From assembly GCA_001792895.1 (NCBI GenBank), contig MARA01000006.1, forward strand, positions 2,108,001-2,172,000: a stretch of 64,000 bases of DNA, given 5' to 3'. Source of the stretch: Lentinus brumalis (taxonomy: Eukaryota; Basidiomycota; Agaricomycetes; Polyporales; Polyporaceae). Made by a program: the position numbers and the translations under genes. Below are positions 11,425 to 24,555 of the stretch, piece after piece (within the stretch, counting starts at the first letter, position 1; every line of letters starts with the position of its first letter). The notes beneath the pieces are model-generated. The model ran no database searches. It was given only the letters and a program-made list of their open reading frames with translations, and was not told where the DNA came from.

Positions 11425-11528
11425 CTCGCTCTCCGCGCTATCAGGCACGGCAGCTAGACGCCCGGTACTAAGAACGAACGCGCCTCTTGCTCTTAACCCC
11501 CATGTGGCCCCCTAGCCGCTCTCCTTGA

Positions 11529-12819
11529 ATGCCTGTCCCTCTGCCTACTCTTCAGCTTGCGGAAAGAGACTATCCGGCATTTCAATGCAGCGCCGATGCG
11601 CGGAGTGTGTATGGGCATGCCCTTGTAGCTGAACGTCAAGCGGTGGAAAGTCACGCCCAAGGCGACGAGTCGGCAGGTACGAAGGTCATCTTCGCTCGCA
11701 TAGTGGGATGGCTTCTGCTTTATCCTTTCGGCGACACTCCAGCTCCTTTTGTCCTCGAATTTGTGAACATGCGGGGCGACTTCAACGCGAAGGTCTACGA
11801 GCTCGGCGAGTTATTCATGCAATATGTTATCCCTTTGTGTGAGCGCATTCTTCTCCTTCCTCCGGGAGGTTGTTGCTACGAGCCTCTGAACGTCCGTTTG
11901 CTTTCAGTCAAGCAGCACAAGCCAGCAATTATAACGCTTAGTTCACCGCCAACGAGATCTTCATTCGAGCGTCTCCGCAACGCAATAGATCAGCAGGTTG
12001 TGCCTAGCCCACGAGATCACAAGAATGCCAAAGCCCAGGTGTGTCTAACTAAGTTGTCTTCGACCTCTGGAGCTGACTTGTCTCAAGGCGTTGATCAGGG
12101 ATCGCTACCGCTGCAAACTCTCCAACCGACTTGACAGCGCCAGCTTCGGTGCAGGCTTGGTGGAAATGACGCCGCAAGACACAGAGACGTTTGCCACTCA
12201 CTGCGCTCATATATTCCCGGAGTCATTGGGCTTCCTGGAAGGTCGGGATCCCGAAGAGAACGTAGATTTGTCTCAACGCATGTCCGCCTTTGCCGCATAT
12301 ATTGATACACTTTGCCAGAGAAACTTCGTGGTGACCGCGTACACCATGCTGAACAGATTTGGCTGCACGAACATCCAGCAAGAGCTTACCGGGGTCAACA
12401 TCCACCGTCTCGAGAACGTTATGACGCTCGAAGTGAACGTACACTACCACTTCGACAAGCTGCTCGTGTGGTTGGAGGCCGTCGAAGGCAGAGTGCGCAT
12501 ACATCATGCTCATGTCCTGATTGTCGGCACTAACGGCACGTCTTAGCCACACACGTACCGCATCGTAACTCACAAGCCCTACTTCGGTGCATTTCCCGAC
12601 GAGGTTACCTTCACTTCCCCCCACGCCCACCTCCCGCAGCCCAGTCCCCGGTACCTCCGCGTCCACGCCGCGTGCTGCCGCGTCGCGCACATGTCTGGCG
12701 CAGCGGCGTACATTGACAAGATCTACCGCGACGAAGAGGAGCTTGGTGTTCTTTCTGAAGATGGGACCTCTGCACCGGTTCTCGCCCATTTCCTGCAGCG
12801 CCTGGTCGGGCCTGGCTGA
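11529..12819 (+). CDS. HNH endonuclease-like protein (fungal HNH_2 type)
   Basis: Four exons (11529-11838, 11908-12038, 12088-12492, 12547-12819) give 372 residues. The family is common in basidiomycetes. The core shows RDRYRCKLSNRLDSAS (the R-D-x-Y-x-C start of an HNH_2 domain), the H of CAHIFPESLG, and VMTLEVNVHYHFDKLLVWLE, which has the N/H-F-D pattern of the last strand. The C-terminal exon carries the family's SPRYLRVHAACCRVAHMSGA helix. The N-terminal part (FVLEFVNMRGDFNAKVYELG) is variable in the family. Whether members still cut DNA is unknown; some residues differ from bacterial HNH nucleases, so activity is not claimed. A decayed copy of exons 3-4 lies just downstream. Confidence 0.82.
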
Positions 12820-14028
12820 AGGCTTCATCGGACTTGTCGTGACTGTGTAACATCATCGGTTCGGTGTAGGCTCGCTAGCCGGTCCGGTCGCAAGCCTTTG
12901 ACGCGCCTACCAAACCGGACGCGCGAGCTGTCACCCTCAAGTGGACGCCTTTTAGTACCGAAACGGATGTGGACGAGCCTAGCTTTTGGGGATCGTTCTG
13001 TTCGACTAGAACTTGTCATTGCTGTGCGCAATCAGGGAAGCGGACTTGTAGTACACTCACTGGTACTGTCTCCACATTTCTACCGGATATATCTGTGGTT
13101 TGAGGTCGTCGAAGACAGAGTACGCACACACACACTCGTAACACATCATACCTATACTGGCCTGGCCCGGCTTTCTCCCGCGAGGTCACCTTCACTTCGC
13201 GCTACGGGAGCCCCCGCGGCCAAGTCGCAAGCCTCGGCATCCACTCCGCGTGCGTCGCGCACTTTCAACTGCCGCCTCGAAGAACTTGGACAACTCTTGA
13301 GTCTGTTGTTAGTAGTCTCGGATGCTTCCTACAGAGGTCTGGGACGCAGAACTGTGCACATTTGTTCAAGCTTTTTGCCGACGCAGACGTCGAAAGCGAT
13401 GTTCTTGCCTGGTTATAGACTCAGCGGCATCACTGTTGTGGCACCGACCGTCATATGAACTCCGTGATCATGATCATGAACAAGTACTGTGTCGGCCCGC
13501 CCGATTTACGGTGCATGAGCGCAGAACATCGAGGTCGGCTGCTACGCGTCACATTCAGTATAGTGGATTTCTGGATACTTAACGTTTGATGGGAGTACGT
13601 AGGGAACTTTCCCGGATGCAGGAGTAGCCACTGGTCACACGAACCCATTCATATTCTTGCATTCCATTAGGGAACTCAACTCGCGGTGCTGCGGGGCGGG
13701 GAGAGTGTGTAGTCGTAGAGAGCCATATATGCCCACTCCCAATGATACAGAGCACCTGATAGTACTGAGTGCTAGTGTTGTATGATGCATGTGGATGAAG
13801 CTCTAAATCGAGCTCACAAGCACCGCGAGCGGTCCAAGGTCCGTACTAAGAGCAGGAGTAGATGCCTTGAGCCTGCATGCAGCATAATTAGCTTCACCCC
13901 GAGCACCAGAGCAGCCGTAGAGACGGCAGCGTATCCTATATGGTAGCATCCATACCATTTGGGGCGACCATCCTCTGCTGACGCAGTATTTGCTGCAATC
14001 GAAAGGATCGTCATCGAGCAACGACGAG
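12820..14028. other. Intergenic with a gene relic
   Basis: Apart from the HNH relic at about 13050-13310, no coding sequence was recognised. Open frames at 13322-13582 and on the minus strand at 13803-14236 have no motifs. Confidence 0.5.
13050..13310 (+). pseudogene. Decayed partial copy of the HNH-like gene
   Basis: The order of recognisable pieces copies the 3' half of the upstream gene: LWFEVVEDRV (compare LVWLEAVEGR), an intron-like gap, GAGGTCACCTTCACTTC (compare GAGGTTACCTTCACTTC), a CATCCACTCCGCGTGC piece (compare CGTCCACGCCGCGTGC), and GAAGAACTTGGA (compare GAAGAGGAGCTTGG). Frames are broken and the 5' half is missing. It looks like the remains of a tandem duplication. Confidence 0.6.
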
Positions 14029-14044
14029 ATATATAAAGCGGGAG
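14029..14044 (+). promoter_or_regulatory. Orphan TATA-type promoter resembling that of the ZZ-finger gene
   Basis: ATATATAAAGCGGGAG, preceded by ACGACGAG, closely matches ACGACGAG...CATATAAAGTGGGAG at 38833-38856, upstream of the 38964 gene. In both places a CCCTTCT...CTCA...CCCGCAG segment follows about 40 bases later. No gene follows at 14 kb that I can support. Confidence 0.4.
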
Positions 14045-14676
14045 TATGGGCTGGGACACAGGATCGCACCTTTCCCTTCTTCGCTCATCACCCGCAGAAC
14101 GCCCAGCGGCGGGGAACACTGACTGGCTGTGCTCGCCAGCTTCCCGCTGTCGCGTCCTAGGCCGAGAAGATTTGAGCGAAGATGGAGGATGCGAGGCGGC
14201 GTAGGGCACGGCCACAGGTGCACATATGCGCATCATTTCTTGCTGGGCACCATCGCTGACGTCTTCCTAATCTACCTTGTCTTCGCCAAATATATGCTGA
14301 CCTTGGGACAAATTCGGGTGGGTTACGAGCGCGAGCGGCGAGCACAATGGCAGGATTCGAATTCGGTGAGCACAATTGGGCGAAGGCGCCGAAGTAATCA
14401 GGCAGAGCTTAAGTCAGACGCTCCCACGCATACACGCCGAATATAGATCCTGATAAGCAAGGCAGGATCTATCGCTGAGAGGTCGGTGCTGCGGGACCCG
14501 CTCTTCTTGCGCTCCCATCGTCTCGGCGCATTTCTTGCTTAACTTCTTCACTCTTGTCCCTTCTTGTCCTCGCTGCTGTCTGGAGCACCCGCGGGTACAG
14601 TATCACACGGCGCGAGCGGGCCTTCGGCCATCTTATCGCTCGCAAGTGATCCGCCAAATATTTTGTGGACCCACAG

Positions 14677-17600
14677 ATGGCGACAAGGCAAAACAAGAAG
14701 CGCAAAGGCCGAAACCCACTTCCTCGCGAACGCACCGTCACTACGCTCACGGACGGCACAGACGGCCCCTTCATCTCTTCCCCGGTCGACGACTATCCGT
14801 CGGCCAGCCTCATGTCATCCCCCTTTGCCGTAAGCACGCCTATCACCACTGCCGCCCAGCCACCTGGCATCTCTCCTGCTCCGTTCCCCATCACACCCTT
14901 CTCCGCCCCGTTCTCGTACAGCTTCTCGCACATACCTTCCGTCATGCCATCCATCGGCGGGCCGTTTCAGCAACAGCACCCCCAGCAGCAGTTCTTCCTG
15001 CCAGCGACGCAGCAGCAGTCTTCCGTCCTGACACAATCTCAGCAGCAGCTTCCGCCCGGCGAGAACGACTTGGAGATCTTGGAACGACTCAAGGAGACGA
15101 TCAAGAGCAACCACCACGAGTTCTTCCGCCCGGTCCCTCAGCCTGCTGCTCTCGCTAGTATCTATCTGGGCACCAAGTCGTTGTCTGCTCCGTCTCATGT
15201 CCCGCCGCATCCTGAGCAGGTTCCCACGGATCCCTCACCGCCCGGCTTGACTCTGACTGTTCAGGATGCTCCTAAGCTGCACGCTGACGCTCTGTCTGCG
15301 CATCCTTCTACGTCTTCCACGGTCGTGGTTCAGCCAACTCCCGATCTGCGGGATGTCTCAAGGAAACCCCCTCATCGTCTGTCTGTCAGCGAGTCCCCAA
15401 AGACAAACGTAACGTCCACCCCACCTCATCTCCTTCTGTATGGCGCTCAATGTTATCTCACACCACAGGCTGCATCTCCTGTGAAGCGGTACGACTCGAC
15501 GGCCAATGCTGTCTCGGCTGCGCCTCCGAGCAAGATAGAAAGACCTGAAGCCAGTCCACGGATGGGTCCTCCAGCATCGCTTGGCCGCCCAGGTGAGATT
15601 GTACAAAGTCCTGTCTCCTCAGTTCCTGCCAAGATCCCCCCTCCCGACTCCAAGGAAGACCTCAGACCTAAGGACTCTACCTATGCTCGTGGCTATGACG
15701 ACCGGGACCGCCCAAGCATTAGTGACAGTCGGGGTCCGCCTCCTCGATCCAGGTCCATTGATCGTGAGCGAGAGCGCGAGCGCGAACGCAGTAGAGACAG
15801 GGACTACGACCGTGACAGGGATCGTCGGTTGGACTACAGTCGTTACCGGGATGATCGACGCCCAGATGACCGAAGACCCCCACCGCCCAACGACCGACGC
15901 TATGAAGCCCGGTACAATTCTGCTCGCGGCCGCGACGAACGGAACATCGAGCCACGTCCGCCACCGCGGAACCTGGGGGAAGAACGCGCCATCATCCGTC
16001 CCCCCGCAAATGCTTCCGTACCGCCTGTGACGGAGGACCGTGCCACTAGACCGCCGCCTGCAGACGACAGACGAGCTCCGCTGTCGCCCCCTAATGCAGA
16101 GCGCAGGCCTAGTGACGACCGTCGGCCTCCTCCGCCTGCAGAACGTATGGACCGACTTGAGGATCGTCGCCCCCTTCCACCGGTGGATCGGTTGGAAGAT
16201 CGCCGTCCAATGCCTCCTCCAGTCATCGATCGACCTGATGATCGTCGACCTCTACCTCCTCAAGTGCTGGACCGACCCGATGATCGTCGACCTTCAACGT
16301 TGGACCGACCTGATGACCGACGTCGTCCGCCCTCTCCTGCAGGAAGTGACAGGTCTCGTAGACCTCTACCTCTTGATGAGCGACGACCACCCCCTCCGCC
16401 CTCTCGAGCCTTGTCTGTTGAGCGTACAGTCAGGCACCCGGATGACCGTCGTCCTCCAGTACCTCCGGTTGGAGACCGACCGCCTCTTACCCATGACGAT
16501 AGACGCCCCCCAGCACCACCGGCTGTTCCGGACCGGTCAGCAAGGCCTGAAGACCGTCGGCAACCTGTCTTAGAGGAGCGCATCAGTCGTGCCCCTGTAC
16601 CTGCGTCCACCGAATCTGTCCCTGCTCGTCCTCCTCTTGCGGAGGAGCGTTCTGCTCGTCCTACGCAACCTGATGAACGCAACATCCGCCCGGTTCCGCT
16701 CGAGGAGAGGATAAGTCGGGTACCTTCACTTCAAGAAAGGTTGAGCTACCCCCCGCCTGCACGGCCCGATGATAAGCCTGCTCCGCGCTTGGAGGAACGG
16801 CTTGGTCGACCAGCAACCCAGCCACCTTCTCTGGAAGAACGTCTTTCCAATCCTCCTGCTTCAGATACTCGGCCTCTACGTCCTCCACCTGATGACCGGC
16901 CTGCTAGACTCCCACCTCCCGCTGACAGACCGGTCGGACGAACTGATGACCGTTCAGTTCTTGCTGAGCCTGCCCGTGCTCCTCCGGCAGCTGAGCGTCC
17001 ACCATTGGCTCCGGAAGACCGTCACTACGCCCCTGCAGGGGCAGGTCGTTTCCCCCGTCCTCCTAGTCCGGCTGTGAGTGACCGCGGGGCTCCTCCGCGT
17101 TCGTACCGAGCTTCTTCTGTGGCTCGTGACGACCCGCGTTCATATAGGCCTGCTTCACCAGCTCGCTCTGAGTATCGCCCCGCTGGTGAGCTGAGGGATC
17201 GTGTAGAACGTCCGCCATATCGTCCGGAGCCCGACAGGTATCCAGCCGACCGTGATCGCCGTTCTGATCCCATGGACGTCGACCCTCCACGCTTCTCTGA
17301 CCGTGCCTCCTACCGTCGTCCCTCGCCGCCTCCAGCGGACGCATACGCGCCTCCCCGGGACCGGACTTGGGTACCTGCTGGAGAAGCGCCACCCTATCGG
17401 GATAGCGACCGTGAACCTCCTCCTCGGCGTCCGCCCCCTGGGGATACTCATGGTTACACACGTGAATGGCGCGAAGGCGATCGCGAACGGCCGTATGGGG
17501 ATGACTACGACCGTTCTTGGGACCGCTCGCGCGACTATGACCGGGATGGCCGGTTCCCCGACCGTGACCCCGCCTGGGAGACGCGTGAAGAGCGCGACCG

Positions 17601-18183
17601 CCGACCTGCGTACCCTCCTCCTCCGCCCGACGTGGCGCCGGCTTCTTCGCGTCCTTACGAGCCCCAGCGGCCGCTCAGCTCCAGACTCTCCGACGCCTAT
17701 CCCGACGACCGCGGGTATTCGCGCGACGTCGACCGTGACCGTGGCAGGTTCCCGCCTAGTGACCCACCGCCGTTCTCCCGTGTACGCCCGCGCAGCCCAA
17801 GCCCGGTGCACAGGAGCACTGCGAACGACGACTTGCGCCCGCCTCTCAAGCGTGCGAGAGAGGACCCGTATCCGAGTGGAGGGTACTACCCGCCTGGCGA
17901 CGAGCCCCGTCGGCCTTCGGACTTTCCCCCGCCGCGCCTGCGAACCCCTCCTCCGTCTGGAGGCGGGTACTACGACGACCCGAGGTACAACACGAGCCCT
18001 GGCGCTCCGCCGCGCGATAGGGATTTCTTGGACAGAGAGCGTGACGTGGGCTATGCGTATGATCGCCGGGCTGACCCGCGCGATCCCCCGGGGAGGTTGC
18101 CTCCGCCGCGCTCGCCTCCGCCGTATGGTCGTTCTGCATATGACAGAGACGATAGACGGTACAGCATCCCTCCACGTCCTTGA
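14677..18183 (+). CDS. Large Pro/Arg/Asp-rich low-complexity protein
   Basis: A frame of about 1170 codons. I take the second ATG (14677, MATRQNKKRKGRN), and 14665 is possible. A likely 60-base in-frame intron at 15409-15468 (GTAACG...CACCACAG) would reduce the product to about 1148 residues. The N-terminus is basic, then comes Gln/Pro/Ser-rich sequence with one ordered-looking helix around ENDLEILERLKETIKSNHHE, LGTKSL and neighbours, which may be the conserved core. After an RERERERSRDRDYDRDRDRR tract come dozens of DDRRPxPPxxDR-type repeats (about 15850-16580), EERxxxPP repeats (16570-16900), and a C-terminal RPRSPSPVHR segment. RD/RE/RS tracts of this kind occur in nuclear RNA-processing proteins, so a nuclear role is inference. 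No catalytic domain. Confidence 0.75.
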   Translation: MATRQNKKRKGRNPLPRERTVTTLTDGTDGPFISSPVDDYPSASLMSSPFAVSTPITTAAQPPGISPAPFPITPFSAPFSYSFSHIPSVMPSIGGPFQQQHPQQQFFLPATQQQSSVLTQSQQQLPPGENDLEILERLKETIKSNHHEFFRPVPQPAALASIYLGTKSLSAPSHVPPHPEQVPTDPSPPGLTLTVQDAPKLHADALSAHPSTSSTVVVQPTPDLRDVSRKPPHRLSVSESPKTNVTSTPPHLLLYGAQCYLTPQAASPVKRYDSTANAVSAAPPSKIERPEASPRMGPPASLGRPGEIVQSPVSSVPAKIPPPDSKEDLRPKDSTYARGYDDRDRPSISDSRGPPPRSRSIDRERERERERSRDRDYDRDRDRRLDYSRYRDDRRPDDRRPPPPNDRRYEARYNSARGRDERNIEPRPPPRNLGEERAIIRPPANASVPPVTEDRATRPPPADDRRAPLSPPNAERRPSDDRRPPPPAERMDRLEDRRPLPPVDRLEDRRPMPPPVIDRPDDRRPLPPQVLDRPDDRRPSTLDRPDDRRRPPSPAGSDRSRRPLPLDERRPPPPPSRALSVERTVRHPDDRRPPVPPVGDRPPLTHDDRRPPAPPAVPDRSARPEDRRQPVLEERISRAPVPASTESVPARPPLAEERSARPTQPDERNIRPVPLEERISRVPSLQERLSYPPPARPDDKPAPRLEERLGRPATQPPSLEERLSNPPASDTRPLRPPPDDRPARLPPPADRPVGRTDDRSVLAEPARAPPAAERPPLAPEDRHYAPAGAGRFPRPPSPAVSDRGAPPRSYRASSVARDDPRSYRPASPARSEYRPAGELRDRVERPPYRPEPDRYPADRDRRSDPMDVDPPRFSDRASYRRPSPPPADAYAPPRDRTWVPAGEAPPYRDSDREPPPRRPPPGDTHGYTREWREGDRERPYGDDYDRSWDRSRDYDRDGRFPDRDPAWETREERDRRPAYPPPPPDVAPASSRPYEPQRPLSSRLSDAYPDDRGYSRDVDRDRGRFPPSDPPPFSRVRPRSPSPVHRSTANDDLRPPLKRAREDPYPSGGYYPPGDEPRRPSDFPPPRLRTPPPSGGGYYDDPRYNTSPGAPPRDRDFLDRERDVGYAYDRRADPRDPPGRLPPPRSPPPYGRSAYDRDDRRYSIPPRP

Positions 18184-18969
18184 ATGTGAGTGACATCCAT
18201 TCGCCGGTCGCTCTGCGTATCGTTGCGAGAAGCTGACCACCTCGACTTTGTCAGGACTCGAAAAACAGTGCTGCAATATACGTATAATGTATGACCATCT
18301 ATGTGGACGCTAACGACGCGGTCTTGATTCCTCACGGTCCCGGCGTCGTGTTTGAAGCTATCTGTCTGCTTGTATCTACATCTTGCATCTTGACATGTTC
18401 TTCTCATCTAGCTAGTCTCGGACAAAACACACGAAGCTTGGATTCGTAGCTACGTACAGTATGATCCATGTGCTGCCTCATTTTCCATGCAAACATCAAT
18501 GTTACTTGTTGTCTCCTCCGTGCGGCAGCCTCGGGATACTATGGCAGACTATGGCCCTCGACCAGACGCTGGCGGTGAGCAAGTCCCGCACAGATACCAC
18601 ACAAGCGTAGTTCAGTACCTTCGATCCTGGACTACATCTGCTGTCTGCTGAGTACTCTGTAGACTCGACGTGGGTGGAGGAGCATACTTACATCGTACCC
18701 GCGCGAATCCCTCGATATTCTCCGTTGCTTATCAAGTCACGCGTGACTAACATACCAATAGCCGGCGTGACGGGACGTGTATGCGTGGGAGCGCCTGACA
18801 TAAGCTACGCGTGCATTTCCTTAACGCGCGACGCGTACCGTGACTCATTTCTCAGGAATAACTAAAAAAGTGCATGCAGAGACTGATTCGCCTCAGATCT
18901 CCTGCAATCCTGCATAGGACTTCACTTCCTCCTCGCTCGATACTACCCTTTCATTATCAAGTCCGCACG
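18184..18969. other. Intergenic: 3' flank and KRS1 promoter
   Basis: No gene is supported. A short open frame at 18674-18865 lacks any motif. Confidence 0.5.
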
Positions 18970-21115
<2,146 letters not shown>

Positions 21116-21261
21116 AAGAGACGTTCGTAGACGAAGTTGTATTTCTAATAGACAGGTTGCTTGCTCGTAGGCCTTCCCGTCTTGGCTTGGAGTAACTACG
21201 CAGACAACGTAAGTACGTGTAGCGATCGATGAGGTGCGGAGGAGGCGTGGCAGAGGGCATT

Positions 21262-21294
21262 GGAAGATGAGCGAAGTGTCTGGAACATGCCGGA
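21262..21294. promoter_or_regulatory. Step-type heat-shock element of the Hsp110 gene
   Basis: Four GAA triplets start at 21262, 21272, 21282 and 21292, exactly ten bases apart and all in the same orientation. This is the nGAAn-(5)-nGAAn 'step' arrangement bound by fungal Hsf1 trimers. It lies 156-188 bases before the ATG of an Hsp110 gene, a known class of Hsf1 target. Confidence 0.7.
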
Positions 21295-21449
21295 AAAGGC
21301 AGTGACGCCAGATCGGGCACCAAATTTTGGGCGCGTAAAAGCGAAGAGCCACAAAGGCTGCACGCCTCACTTGCGATCCTCATCTTTACGCTCTCTTACG
21401 ACCCCCTCCTGCACGACGTCCTAATCCCCCCACTCGTCCCCCACACAAC

Positions 21450-24111
21450 ATGTCCGTCGTCGGCATCGATTTCGGTGCTCTCCACAGCAAGGTATGCGTC
21501 CCCGCGATCGCGCGTCTAGCGCATAGATCGATTGTGCTCCTGCTAATACGCGACTTGCTCGACAGATTGGTGTTGCGAGACACCGCGGTATCGACATCAT
21601 CGTCAACGAGGTCTCGAATCGTCAGACACCGTGAGTGTATGCGCTTGCAATCGTCCGAACGGTATGCTAACGGTTGTGCAGATCACTCGTCTCGTTTGGT
21701 CCCAAGCATCGCTCTATCGGTGAGCCCGCGAAGACTCTTGAGATCTCGAACTTCAAGAACACCGTTGGCTCGTTGAAGAGGCTGCTTGGGCGGACGATTA
21801 ACGACCCTGAGATCACGGAAGTCGAGTCGAAATTCGCCCATGTTAAGCTCGTAGACGCAAATGGCACCGTTGGCGCGCAGGTACGTTTTTCTCTCCTCCA
21901 GTAAACGGGTATATGCGCGGAAGGGTCGTCGGAGGCTGCAAGACTTGTGATGCCGTCCGCGACGCTGCAACATATCCCTGATGGCTGGCCTTCAGACATT
22001 GTCGTTCCGTGACTTACGCCACTCGTCTTATAGGTTAGCTACCTTGGCGAGCAGAAGGTGTTCTCTGCAACACAACTCACCGCCATGTACCTGAGCAAGC
22101 TTCGCGATACTGCTGCAAACGAGCTCAAGACTGCCGTGTCCGACGTTGTCATCACTGTTCCTGGCTGGTATACCGATGTGCAACGCCGAGCACTCCTCGA
22201 CGCTGCACAGATCGCTGGCCTGAACGTCCTCCGTCTCATCAACGATACCACCGCCGTCGCCTTCGGGTACGGTATCACCAAGTCCGACCTCCCCGAGCCC
22301 GAGAACCCGAAGCACGTCGCTTTCGTTGATGTCGGCCACTCGAGCATGTCCGTCTCGATCGTCGCGTTCTCCAAGGGTCAGCTGACCGTCAAGAGCACCG
22401 CGTATGACCGCCACGTTGGTGGCCGCGACATCGACTACGCTCTCGTCAAGCACTTCGCCACTGAGTTCAAGGAGAAGTACAAGATCGACGTCATGTCCAA
22501 CCCCAAGGCTATGTTCCGTCTGACCGCGGGCTGCGACCGCGTGAAGAAGGTCCTGTCCGCGAACGCTGAGGCGCCTCTCAACGTCGAGTCCATCGTAAAC
22601 GACGTCGACGCGACCAGTCGCCTCACCCGCGAGGAGTACGAGGAGCTCATCGCTGGTGTCCTCGACCGCCTTACCGCGCCGCTCGACCAGGCGCTCGCGG
22701 ACTCGGGTCTCACGATCGACCAGATCGACACCGTCGAGCTCGTTGGTGGCTGCACGCGTATCCCCGCCGTCCGCGCGAAGATCCAGGCGTGGGCCCAGGG
22801 CAAGACGCTCTCCACGACGCTCAACCAGGACGAGGCTGCGGCCCGTGGTGCGACGTTCGCGTGCGCTATGCTCTCCCCCGTCTTCCGTGTCCGCGAGTTC
22901 TCGATGCAGGATATCACCCCGTACTCCGTCAAGGTCGCCTGGGAGCGCCAGCCTGACGATGACGACAATGAGCTCATCGTGTTCCCGAAGGGCAACTACA
23001 TCCCGTCGACGAAGGTCCTCACGTTCTACCGCAAGGGCCCCTTCGAAATTGAGGCGACGTACGCCGACCCCTCTACGCTTCCTGGTGGCATCAACCCGTG
23101 GATCGCGAAGTTCACCGCGAAGCACGTCGAGCCCACCCCGAACGGCGATTACGCCATCGTGAAGGTGAAGACGCGCATCAATGCGAACGGCCTCCTGTCG
23201 TTCGAGCAGGCGTACACTGAGGAGATCGAGGAGAAGGAGGAGATGCAGGTGGATGCACCGGAGGGCGAGGCTGCACAGCCGAAGAAGAAGAAGGTCGTCA
23301 AGAAGAAGGACGTGCCGTTCGTCTGGAGCCACACCGGTCTCGACCCTTCGATCATCGCGGAGTACAGGGAGCTTGAGGCGCAGATGTTCGCGACTGACAA
23401 GCTCGTCCAGGACACCGAGGTACGTGTCTTATCTCGTCGAGTTCTTTGTACGATGCCGACCCATTCTTCTCGTTACAGGAGCGCAAGAACGCCCTGGAGG
23501 AGTTCATCTACGACACCCGTAGCCGCCTTGACGAGCGCTACGCGCCGTACGTTCAGCCTCAGGAGAAGCAGAAGATCCTGGCTGCTCTCCAGGAGGCCGA
23601 GTCCTGGCTGTACTCGGACGAGGGCGAAGACACGACCAAGTCTGTCTACGCCGCCCGTCTCGATGCCCTGCACGCACTCGCCGACCCCGTGATCAACCGC
23701 TACAAGGAGGCTGAGCAGCGGACACGGGTCGTGGCCGAGCTGCGGGAGACGATCAACAACTACATGGCGCAGGCGTCATCGAACGACGAGCGGTTCTCGC
23801 ACATCGACGAGAAGGACAAGCAGTCTATCATCGAGAAGTGCGCGACGATCCAGAAGTGGCTCGAGGACCAGAACGTGCGCCAGAGCGAGCGGCCGAAGAA
23901 CGTCGACCCGGTCTTCACGGCCGCGGAGGTGCTCAAGAAGAAGGACGAGATCATCTACTTCGCGACGCCCATCCTCACGAGGCCCAAGCCCAAGCCCAAG
24001 GTCGAGCCGACCGCGACCCCCGGCACGGAGACTCCCAAGCAGGGCCAGGAGACTCCGAAGAAGGAGGAGCAGAAGGCGGACAATGGTCCGTCTGAGATGG
24101 ACGTAGACTAG
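21450..24111 (+). CDS. SSE1: Hsp110-family chaperone / Hsp70 nucleotide-exchange factor
   Basis: The cytosolic Hsp110 (yeast Sse1/Sse2) releases ADP from Hsp70 and holds unfolded proteins. Five exons (21450-21491, 21566-21630, 21682-21880, 22034-23419, 23479-24111) give 774 residues. The nucleotide-binding domain occupies roughly residues 1-385, with GIDFGALHSKIGVARHRG (phosphate 1, Hsp110 type), VITVPGWYTDVQRRAL, RLINDTTAVAFGYG, VAFVDVGHSSMSVSI (phosphate 2) and VELVGGCTRIPAVR. A beta domain follows. The Hsp110-specific acidic/Lys insertion (EEMQVDAPEGEAAQPKKKKV) comes next, then the extended C-terminal helical domain ending in SEMDVD. Diagnostic differences from Hsp70 are the ALHSK loop and the long C-terminus. 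Regulation by heat shock is suggested by the element at 21262-21294. No frame break. Confidence 0.96.
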
Positions 24112-24555
24112 ATGACTCTCCCTCCCTCTCTTTACCTCTCGCTTTCACGACGCTATTCGCTACTACGACCGCGACGCATGCATCTGGAGATAGACAGACA
24201 GACAGCAGTATCTACGAGAAGAAAATAATGTGTTGTACGTAGAGTAGCGTATTGTACTTTTTGCACATCCTCCATTGTGTGCTCGTCGTTGCGACGTCGG
24301 CTTCATTTATAGTTCTTTGTCTGCGTTGTTCCTATTGCACCTCGAGGCTCGGGCCCGGCGGCGGGAATGCATTGTCATCTGGGTCCGCGAGACTCCGAAT
24401 ACGTTCCTGAGGCGCTGAGTAAGGTGGGGTTTAAACTCCGCCTCCTTTGCCGTCATACGCAGAGCCGCGAAGCCGCACCCGATCCGTGCTACTTGACTCT
24501 GTTGCCTACTGCCACTTGCCCTTTGCCTGCACGCCGCCGCCACCAGACCGCCAAC
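24112..24555. other. Intergenic: SSE1 3' flank and RBR ligase promoter
   Basis: No gene was recognised. A tract of GACAGACAGACAG lies near 24192. Confidence 0.5.

Noticed and set aside
14310..14400. tRNA-like ATTCGAATCC on the minus strand
   Set aside because: The surrounding bases do not pair into a T-arm or acceptor stem.
14129..14446. Short frame with a hydrophobic stretch (FLLGTIADVFLIYLVFAKY) after the orphan TATA box
   Set aside because: It suggests a small membrane protein, but there is no homology clue, the upstream residues look random, and no splice support exists.
15850..16900. DNA-level minisatellite in the Pro/Arg-rich gene
   Set aside because: The repeats are conserved at the protein level with many silent changes, so they are coding repeats rather than a recent tandem array; no CRISPR-like regular spacing is present.
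17155..18276. Minus-strand frame of 373 codons and plus-strand frame of 313 codons at 17252
   Set aside because: Both are shifted readings of the repetitive Pro/Arg/Asp-rich gene.
22028..23332. Minus-strand open frame of 434 codons
   Set aside because: Antisense of the Hsp110 coding exon, rich in Leu/Arg/Asp runs as expected for a shadow frame.
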